From positions 1 through 12,174 of the forward strand of contig CANHLV010000023.1 of NCBI GenBank assembly GCA_947461495.1: DNA of 12,174 nt. The letters are read 5' to 3'. A program made the position numbers and the translations under genes. The stretch is from Chitinophagaceae bacterium. Lineage in GTDB: Bacteria > Bacteroidota > Bacteroidia > Chitinophagales > Chitinophagaceae. Shown here piece after piece: positions 5,942-12,174 of the stretch. Under the pieces are notes generated by a model, which saw nothing but the letters and a program-made list of their open reading frames with translations, ran no database searches and was not told the origin of the DNA. How positions within the stretch are numbered: the stretch's first letter is position 1; every line of letters starts with the position of its first letter.

Positions 5942-6018
5942 GTTTCAAATTTAAACGCAAGATACATCATAACCATACAACCTATAAAAACACTATCTTC
6001 ACAAAAATATTTAAAGGT
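5942..6018. promoter_or_regulatory. Divergent promoter region between cvfB-like and rhlE-like genes
   Basis: A 77-base AT-rich spacer that must serve both directions. On the minus strand TATCTTGC (reverse complement of 5958-5965) and on the plus strand TATCTTCA (5993-6000) each resemble the -7 consensus TAnnTTTG with mismatches. They would place starts only about 10-15 bases before the respective genes. No convincing -33 TTG at 19-21 bases was found for either. Treat as approximate. Confidence 0.3.
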
Positions 6019-7233
6019 TTGAAGTTTACAGAATTTGGATTTGATCAGCGTTTGATGGAAGGCATTGATGCTGCAGGATATGAAGCCGCAACTCCCGTAC
6101 AGGAACAGGTTATACCACACATACTTACAGGTAAAGATGTTATTGCTTCTGCACAAACAGGTACAGGAAAGACCGCTGCTTTTTTATTGCCACTCATCAA
6201 TAATATTTTAAATGGTAATTCAAATGGTCAGTCTATTACAGCATTAGTGATTGTTCCAACACGAGAATTGGCCATACAGATTTCTCAACATTTAGAAGGA
6301 TTTTCTTATTTCACTGGCATCAGTTCAATTGCCGTTTACGGTGGTGGAGATGGTAATGCTTTTGTACAAGAGAAAAAAGCATTAAGCATGGGTGCTGATA
6401 TTGTAGTGTGCACACCCGGTAAAATGATGGCGCATATTAAAATGGGTTATGTGAAATTGAATGGATTGCAATGTCTGATTTTAGACGAGGCCGACAGAAT
6501 GTTGGATATGGGTTTTGTTGACGATATTAATTTTATCATCAAACAATTGCCAGCAAAAAGACAGAACCTTTTGTTTTCTGCTACAATGCCTCCCAAAATC
6601 AGAGAACTAGCTAGAAATATTTTACACCAGCCTTTAGAAGTTAATATTGCGATAAGCAAGCCTGCAGAGAAGATTATTCAAAAAGTTTTCTTTGTTTACG
6701 AACCTCAAAAAATACCATTGGTTTCACATCTTTTAAAACAAAAGACGTTTAGCAACACCTTGATTTTTTGTAGCAGCAAATTGAATGTAAAAAATCTGAC
6801 TAAAGATTTGAAACGTGCGGGTTTTAATGCAGATGAGATTCACAGTGATTTAGAACAAGATAAAAGAGAAGCAGTACTCAGTGATTTCAGAAGCGGCAGA
6901 TTGCCCATTTTAATTGCCACTGATATTTTAAGCAGGGGTATTGATATTGATAATATTGAATTGGTCATTAATTACGATGTACCTCATGACGGTGAAGATT
7001 ATGTGCATCGAATTGGCAGAACCGCCCGTGCTCAGGCGGATGGTTCGGCATACACATTTGTAAGTGAGCATGAGCAACATAAATTTGCAGCTATTGAAAA
7101 GCTAATTGAATTTAACGTCCCAAAAGGGTTGGTTCCCGAATCTTTGGGTCCAACTCCGGAATACAACCCCCAGCCAAAATTCAAGCCCGGGAAAAAGAAG
7201 TTTTACAATAAAAATCGCCCGCCGAGGAAATAA
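6019..7233 (+). CDS. rhlE: DEAD-box RNA helicase, RhlE type
   Basis: 404 residues with the full DEAD-box set. The isolated F6 and Q motif TPVQEQ (25-30) are followed by motif I AQTGTGKT (45-52), Ia PTREL (80-84), Ib TPGK (132-135), II D156-E-A-D, III S187-A-T, IV LIFCSS (248-253), V ATDILSRGID (300-309) and VI HRIGRTAR (330-337). A short basic tail (about 380-404, rich in Lys/Arg and Pro) ends the protein, as in RhlE helicases that act in ribosome assembly, RNA decay and cold adaptation. The start is TTG 6019: the family begins M-K-F-T-E-F-G, and this codon supplies the M with no ATG nearby. Motif IV/V linker H275-S-D-L-E-Q has Ser where Gly is usual. It is divergent from the cvfB-like gene and 92 bases ahead of the annotated recG start. 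Confidence 0.95.
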   Translation: MKFTEFGFDQRLMEGIDAAGYEAATPVQEQVIPHILTGKDVIASAQTGTGKTAAFLLPLINNILNGNSNGQSITALVIVPTRELAIQISQHLEGFSYFTGISSIAVYGGGDGNAFVQEKKALSMGADIVVCTPGKMMAHIKMGYVKLNGLQCLILDEADRMLDMGFVDDINFIIKQLPAKRQNLLFSATMPPKIRELARNILHQPLEVNIAISKPAEKIIQKVFFVYEPQKIPLVSHLLKQKTFSNTLIFCSSKLNVKNLTKDLKRAGFNADEIHSDLEQDKREAVLSDFRSGRLPILIATDILSRGIDIDNIELVINYDVPHDGEDYVHRIGRTARAQADGSAYTFVSEHEQHKFAAIEKLIEFNVPKGLVPESLGPTPEYNPQPKFKPGKKKFYNKNRPPRK

Positions 7234-7250
7234 TTAGCGCATAGCTTGGG

Positions 7251-7258
7251 TATCTTTG
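7251..7258 (+). promoter_or_regulatory. -7 element of the recG promoter
   Basis: TATCTTTG is an exact match to the Bacteroidota -7 consensus TAnnTTTG, followed by CAAAAAAA. It lies 17 bases past the rhlE stop and would start transcription near 7264-7266. No clear -33 TTG was found 19-21 bases upstream. It implies recG has its own promoter and that the reading-frame extension at 7266-7325 is inside the transcript. Confidence 0.55.
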
Positions 7259-7325
7259 CAAAAAAATAAATAGTATCCAACCCGGCTCCAACATATTAAA
7301 CAGTCCGATAGAATATCTTACCGGC

Positions 7326-9386
7326 GTGAGTGCGATAAGAGGAGATTTGTTGCGCAAGGAACTTAGCATTTTTACATTCAAAGATTTACTGGAACATTAT
7401 CCGTTAAGACATCTTGATAAAACCAAAGTCGAAAAAATTGGTTCTTTGAGCCATGGTAACGATTATGCCCAGATTGCCGGAAAGCTTGTCGATATCCAAA
7501 TTGTAGGCGAACGTCGTTCCAGAAGGTTGGTGGCCTATTTGCAAGACAATACTGGTATTGTAGAAATGGTTTGGTTTCAGGGGATTTCTTGGATGGAAAA
7601 AATGCTGCAAGTTGGCAATGCCTATCTGGTTTTTGGTAAGCTTAGTTTTTTCATGGGCAAGCCTCAGTTGTCGCATCCTGAAGTGGAAATATATACACCA
7701 CAAAATGCAGAAGGCAAAGCTTTTTTAGAGCCTATTTATCCTACCACAGAAAAATTAAAAGCAAAAGGGCTTACAGCAAAAGCAATTGGGAAATTTACCC
7801 AGGAGCTTTTTAAAAAAATATCTGATAAAGATTTACCTGAAAACCTACCTGTTCATTTGCTAGAACAATTCAGGCTGATGAATAGATTTGATGCTTTTCT
7901 ACAAATTCATATGCCTAGCAGCGAAAGCAACTATCAACAGGCGGTGAGGAGACTCAAATTTGAAGAATTTTTCTTTGCACAATTTGCCATACAACTGGTA
8001 AGAATCAGTCGACATAAACAAAGTAAAGGTTTGTTGTTTGAAAAGATTGGTCCTTTGTTCAATCAGTTTTATGAACATGAATTGCCTTTCGCATTAACCA
8101 ATGCACAAAAAAATGTCATCAGAGAAATTAGAAAAGATACGGGCAGCGGCAAACAAATGAACCGATTGTTGCAAGGAGATGTCGGCAGTGGAAAAACGAT
8201 GGTTGCATTATTATCCATGTTGATGGCAGTCGACAATGGCTATCAGGCTGTATTGATGGCGCCTACAGAGATTTTGGCGCAACAGCATTTCAATACGATT
8301 ACTGCTCAATTAATAAACATAGACATTAAGGTTAGTTTGTTAACAGGTTCCTCAACAGCAAAACAACGCAAACCCATACTCGCTGGTTGTGAAGATGGTA
8401 CGGTGAATATTTTAATTGGAACGCATGCCATTATTGAAGACAATGTGGTGTTTAAAAATCTTGGATTCGCAGTGGTTGATGAACAGCACAAATTTGGCGT
8501 AGCACAAAGAGCAAAACTTTGGAAGAAAAATATAATTCCTCCACATGTGCTCGTTATGACAGCAACTCCAATTCCCAGAACATTGGCATTGACAGTTTAT
8601 GGTGATTTGGATTATAGTGTAATTGATGAGTTGCCTCCCGGTCGTGTTCCTGTAACCACTACCCACAGATTTGAAAATACCAGATCGCAGGTAATGGATT
8701 TTATCAAAGAGCAATTGGGATTGGGTAGACAAGCTTATATCATTTATCCGCTAATTGAAGAAAGCAGTAAACTTGATTATGAGAACCTGATGAAAGGATA
8801 TGAAGAGGTTAAATCTTTTTTTCCTGAGCCGAAATACTGGATTAGCATGGTGCATGGCAAACAAACTGCAGAATTAAAGGAGACGAATATGCAGCGTTTT
8901 GCCACAAAAGATACTCATATATTAGTTGGAACCACCGTAATAGAAGTGGGAGTTAATGTTCCGAATGCCACTGTCATGGTTATTGAAAGTGCTGAAAAAT
9001 TTGGACTTTCTCAATTACACCAGCTACGCGGTAGGGTAGGAAGGGGTGCAGATAAAAGTTATTGTATATTATTAACAGGTTCCAAGCTTTCCAATGATGC
9101 TAGGGAAAGGTTGAAAATTATGGTGGGAACCAATGATGGATTTAAAATTGCTGAAAAAGATCTCGAATTAAGAGGTCCTGGAGACATTCAGGGAACCCGA
9201 CAAAGCGGAGCGTTGTTATTCAAACTGGCTAATATTGTGGATGATAAGGCTATGTTGGAAGTTGCGCGCAACGCTGTTTCGGAAATTCTTGAAAAAGACC
9301 TGGAATTGAATTTACCAGAACATCAGTCTTTAAAAACATATATACAATCCATTAGAGGAAAAACAGGGTGGAGTAAAATTGCATAA
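7326..9386 (+). CDS. recG: ATP-dependent DNA helicase RecG
   Basis: 686 residues from GTG 7326. The wedge/OB domain covers about 30-130 (YAQIAGKLV, LVAYLQDNTGIVEMVWF). The helicase core has GDVGSGKT (284-291), PTEILA (313-318), D385-E-Q-H-K-F-G, TATPIPRTLA (412-421), VIEVGVNVPNA (538-548) and QLRGRVGRG (566-574). The RecG-specific C-terminal segment follows, with E-L-R-G-P-G-D (614-620) and R625-Q-S-G. RecG remodels stalled forks and branches Holliday junctions in the cytoplasm. Oddity: GTG is probably not the true start. Codons upstream in frame read N-S-P-I-E-Y-L-T-G-V-S, matching the P-L-S-S-L-T-G-V-G of E. coli RecG, yet between the in-frame stop at 7242 and 7326 there is no ATG, GTG or TTG. 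ATA 7293 or ATC 7275 are candidates (697 or 703 residues). A base change or sequencing error that removed an ATG is the alternative. Confidence 0.93.
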   Translation: MSAIRGDLLRKELSIFTFKDLLEHYPLRHLDKTKVEKIGSLSHGNDYAQIAGKLVDIQIVGERRSRRLVAYLQDNTGIVEMVWFQGISWMEKMLQVGNAYLVFGKLSFFMGKPQLSHPEVEIYTPQNAEGKAFLEPIYPTTEKLKAKGLTAKAIGKFTQELFKKISDKDLPENLPVHLLEQFRLMNRFDAFLQIHMPSSESNYQQAVRRLKFEEFFFAQFAIQLVRISRHKQSKGLLFEKIGPLFNQFYEHELPFALTNAQKNVIREIRKDTGSGKQMNRLLQGDVGSGKTMVALLSMLMAVDNGYQAVLMAPTEILAQQHFNTITAQLINIDIKVSLLTGSSTAKQRKPILAGCEDGTVNILIGTHAIIEDNVVFKNLGFAVVDEQHKFGVAQRAKLWKKNIIPPHVLVMTATPIPRTLALTVYGDLDYSVIDELPPGRVPVTTTHRFENTRSQVMDFIKEQLGLGRQAYIIYPLIEESSKLDYENLMKGYEEVKSFFPEPKYWISMVHGKQTAELKETNMQRFATKDTHILVGTTVIEVGVNVPNATVMVIESAEKFGLSQLHQLRGRVGRGADKSYCILLTGSKLSNDARERLKIMVGTNDGFKIAEKDLELRGPGDIQGTRQSGALLFKLANIVDDKAMLEVARNAVSEILEKDLELNLPEHQSLKTYIQSIRGKTGWSKIA

Positions 9387-9462
9387 TTCCTGTGAAATCT
9401 GTCAACAAATCATTGACAATAATTGTTATAAGAATTAACTTCAATACAAAAACTTGAATCTT

Positions 9463-12174
9463 TTGCAAAAGATATTTCCATTTTTTATGTTACTGCTTGC
9501 TTTTCAGCAAAGTATAGCCCAGATGGAATTTGTAGAAAATAAAGGTCAATGGGATCAACAAGTAAAATTTAAAGGCGATTTCGCTTCGGGTTCTTTTTTT
9601 CTAAGACAAAAAGGATTTTCAGTTTTATTGCACAATGCTGAGGAATGGGATAGAATAGCTTCGGCTATGCATGGACGCAATCATTCTAAAACAGCGATTG
9701 ACGAAAAAATAATTTTACACTCCTTTTTTTATGATGTCGATTTTGAAGGCGCTTCTGATTTTTCACAATGCCTTCCTGAAAAGCAAATTAAAACTTACAA
9801 TAATTATTTTATTGGCAATGATCCATCCAAATGGCAAAGTGAGTGTAAAATATTTCAAGCTGTTCAGTTTAGAAATATTTATCCCAACATTGATATTCGT
9901 TATTACACAGAAGGGGATCACTTGAAATACGATTTCATTCTTTATCCCGGAGCCAATCCTTCCCAAATCGTGATGAAATATCGTGGACCTGAAAAAGTGT
10001 ATAGAGAGAATGATCAACTAGTCATAAAAACTACTGCAGGAGATGTGAAAGAATTGTATCCTTATTGTTACCAGCCCGACCCTTCAGGAAACAGGATACA
10101 AATTGGTTGTCATTATCAGGTAAAAGACAATAAGGTTTCCTTCGACTTAGGTAATTATGATACCACAAAGATGATGATTATAGATCCTGCGATCATTTTT
10201 TCTTCATTCACAGGAAGTGCCGTTGATAACTGGGGTTATACAGCAACACCGGGACCCGATGGAAGTTTTTATGCCGGAGGTATTGCATTTGGAAACGGAT
10301 ATCTTACTTCTCCCGGCGCTTATCTCTCAACATACAATGGTGGGGTATTGGAAGGTGTTTTAAAAGGACATGATATCGCTATTTTTAAATTTAATCCCAA
10401 TGGTACAGACAGATTGTATGCCACTTATCTTGGTGGTAACGGTAATGAACAGCCGCACAGTATGATAGTTGATGCACAAGGTAATTTGATTGTAGCAGGA
10501 AGGTCTTTCTCATTAAATTATCCTACAACAACTCCTGTTATTGGTTCAGGCGGCAACAATGACATTGTAATAACAAAATTCAATGCTACAGGAACAGCAT
10601 TAATTGGTTCTGTTAAAATCGGTGGTGCAGGAAATGATGGCGTCAATATCAGATCTAAATATGAATCACCTGATGGTGCAGATAGAACTAGACGTAATTA
10701 CGGCGATGATGCAAGAAGTGAAATTATAATTGACCAAAGCAACAATATTATTTTAGCGTCGTGTACCCAGTCACGTGACTTTCCTGTTATTGGTAATTCT
10801 CTAAATCCAGCTGGTTTCGGAGGTGGGCAACAAGATGGTGTTATTTTAAAATTCAATGCTAATTTATCGACTTACCTTTTTGGAAGTTATTTTGGCGGCT
10901 CTGGTGATGATGCCTGCTTTGTAGCAACTTTCAATCCGGTTAATAATGATTTATATGTTGCAGGTGGTACTACCAGTAATGATTTGCCAGGAAATAAAAC
11001 TGGTGCAATCTATTCAAATTATCAAGGAGGTACAACAGATGGATTTGTGGTTAAATTACGATTAGATGGCAGTGGAATTAATAGGACTACTTATCTGGGA
11101 ACATCAGGTATCGATATGGTCTATGGTTTAAAGTTTGACAGAGCTGGATATCCTTATGTAATGGGTACTACAACAGGAGCCTGGCCAGTTTTGAATGCAA
11201 TTTACAGCAACCCAAATAGTGCACAATTTATCAGTAAATTAAAACCGGATTTATCAGGGTTTACCTATTCAACAGTCTTTGGAACAGGGTCCCTCTCGCC
11301 AAATATTTCTCCCATTGGATTTATGGTGGATCGTTGTGAAAATGTTTACGTTTCAGGTTGGGGTGGTGGCATCAATGTGTTTAAAGGGTATTCTAATGGC
11401 AATACAAATGGACTGCCATTAGTAAATTCCTTATCTGGAGCTAATCCTCCTGATGGTGAAGATTTTTATTTTTTTGTGCTAAAGAAAAATGCAACTGATA
11501 TTTTGTTTGGCTCCAATTTTGGGCAATTTCGTGGCACAACAGGAGATCATGTTGATGGCGGCACTAGCAGGTTTGATGAAAACGGTACCATTTATCAGGC
11601 CATGTGTGCCAATTGCAATGGAGGTGCCACTTTTCCAACTACTACTGGCGCCTGGAGAAGATTAAACGGAAGCTCCAATTGTAACGAAGCAGCTGTAAAA
11701 ATAGATATGAATTTCTCCGGAGTAAGTGCCGGAACACGGTCATCAATAAACGCAGTTATAAACGACACTGCAGGATGTGTTCCTTTTAGAGTTGATTTTT
11801 CTGATACCTTACAAAAAGCAAAAAAATATTATTGGGATTTTGGCAACGGATTGAAAGACACAACTAATGCTCCTGATTATTCAACTTTTACCACTTATAA
11901 TGCAGTAGGAATTTATACAGTAAGAGTGATTGCTGAAGATTCATTAACCTGTAATATCAGAGATACTTTTTATCTTAAAATTAAAGCAGGAGATAATTTG
12001 GCGACTCTTGATTTTACTGCAGTTAAGGATTTGCCATGTACTAGCTTGAGTTATAGTTTCAATAATTTATCAACACCAACAAGAGGTAGTTTTAGTCCTC
12101 AAAGTTTTAGCTGGGATTATGGTGACGGTTCGCCACGACAAACATCTCTCAATGGTTCTCACAATTATCCATCA
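9463..12174 (+). CDS. Secreted DUF7948/SBBP-propeller/PKD protein, N-terminal part (probable T9SS cargo)
   Basis: The frame is open for 904 codons to the window edge, so the 3' end is missing. From TTG 9463 the protein begins with a 20-residue signal peptide (K3, hydrophobic FPFFMLLLAF, cleavage likely after S-I-A-Q). TTG 9454 and ATG 9487 are alternatives; the ATG would leave no basic n-region. Next is a DUF7948-like region (about 21-245) with ENKGQW and YPNIDIRYYTEG. About six SBBP-type propeller blades follow (about 250-765), for example T-Y-L-G-G-N with VDAQGN, and Y-F-G-G-S-G-D-D. A PKD domain follows at about 772-845 (W791-D-F-G-N-G), then the start of another PKD domain (W884-D-Y-G-D-G). 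Proteins of this design in Bacteroidota are surface or extracellular and usually end in a type IX sorting domain, which lies outside the window. The ligand and role are unknown. It starts 76 bases after recG. Confidence 0.85.
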   Translation, partial: MQKIFPFFMLLLAFQQSIAQMEFVENKGQWDQQVKFKGDFASGSFFLRQKGFSVLLHNAEEWDRIASAMHGRNHSKTAIDEKIILHSFFYDVDFEGASDFSQCLPEKQIKTYNNYFIGNDPSKWQSECKIFQAVQFRNIYPNIDIRYYTEGDHLKYDFILYPGANPSQIVMKYRGPEKVYRENDQLVIKTTAGDVKELYPYCYQPDPSGNRIQIGCHYQVKDNKVSFDLGNYDTTKMMIIDPAIIFSSFTGSAVDNWGYTATPGPDGSFYAGGIAFGNGYLTSPGAYLSTYNGGVLEGVLKGHDIAIFKFNPNGTDRLYATYLGGNGNEQPHSMIVDAQGNLIVAGRSFSLNYPTTTPVIGSGGNNDIVITKFNATGTALIGSVKIGGAGNDGVNIRSKYESPDGADRTRRNYGDDARSEIIIDQSNNIILASCTQSRDFPVIGNSLNPAGFGGGQQDGVILKFNANLSTYLFGSYFGGSGDDACFVATFNPVNNDLYVAGGTTSNDLPGNKTGAIYSNYQGGTTDGFVVKLRLDGSGINRTTYLGTSGIDMVYGLKFDRAGYPYVMGTTTGAWPVLNAIYSNPNSAQFISKLKPDLSGFTYSTVFGTGSLSPNISPIGFMVDRCENVYVSGWGGGINVFKGYSNGNTNGLPLVNSLSGANPPDGEDFYFFVLKKNATDILFGSNFGQFRGTTGDHVDGGTSRFDENGTIYQAMCANCNGGATFPTTTGAWRRLNGSSNCNEAAVKIDMNFSGVSAGTRSSINAVINDTAGCVPFRVDFSDTLQKAKKYYWDFGNGLKDTTNAPDYSTFTTYNAVGIYTVRVIAEDSLTCNIRDTFYLKIKAGDNLATLDFTAVKDLPCTSLSYSFNNLSTPTRGSFSPQSFSWDYGDGSPRQTSLNGSHNYPS

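Noticed and set aside
5938..6156. Minus-strand frame of 72 codons over the cvfB/rhlE spacer
   Set aside because: It overlaps the start of the RhlE-type helicase and the shared promoter spacer, is Cys/Phe-rich and resembles no protein family.
9416..9426. Palindrome ACAATAATTGT before the secreted protein gene
   Set aside because: It is short, AT-rich and has no promoter elements at suitable distance, so chance is likely.
9731..10017. Short frames on both strands (9731-9925 plus, 9763-10017 minus)
   Set aside because: They lie inside the continuous frame of the secreted protein from 9463, which has a signal peptide and recognisable domains.

Overview
The window looks like a chromosomal piece of a Bacteroidota genome, probably of the Chitinophagia/Saprospiria type. 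The evidence is AT-rich coding sequence, start codons preceded by AT-rich leaders instead of Shine-Dalgarno boxes, -7 promoter elements of the Bacteroidota type (TAnnTTTG), and a large secreted propeller/PKD protein of the kind exported by type IX secretion. No rRNA, tRNA, insertion sequence, phage gene or CRISPR array was seen.

Left end (1-304): a gene-free stretch with a 9-bp minisatellite, a short inverted repeat and a clear intrinsic terminator for the leftward gene that follows.

Stress-type locus (305-4840): two leftward genes (a three-BON-domain protein and a divergent YciE/DUF892 ferritin-like protein) lie back to back with six rightward genes. These encode a small acidic protein, a PEBP/YbhB-like protein, a four-helix membrane protein, a conserved hypothetical protein, a thioredoxin, and an archaeo-eukaryotic release-factor homologue of the baeRF/Balon ribosome-hibernation type. 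The divergent intergenic region has a good leftward promoter whose -33 box overlaps an inverted repeat. Relatives of BON, YciE and YbhB proteins are stress or stationary-phase proteins elsewhere. The most economical reading is a stress-survival cluster that ends in a ribosome-protecting factor; this is an inference from families and gene order.

RNA and DNA maintenance section (4846-9386): a leftward cvfB-like gene (S1-domain RNA-binding protein) and a stand-alone Smr-domain gene form a tight pair facing the Balon-like gene. Divergent from them is a RhlE-type DEAD-box helicase with a TTG start, followed by recG. The recG reading frame continues upstream of its first ordinary start codon with clearly RecG-like sequence but no ATG, GTG or TTG, which is the clearest anomaly in the window.

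Right end (9463-12174): the N-terminal 904 codons of a secreted protein with signal peptide, DUF7948-like region, about six SBBP-type propeller blades and PKD domains. It is cut by the window edge, so its expected C-terminal sorting domain cannot be seen.
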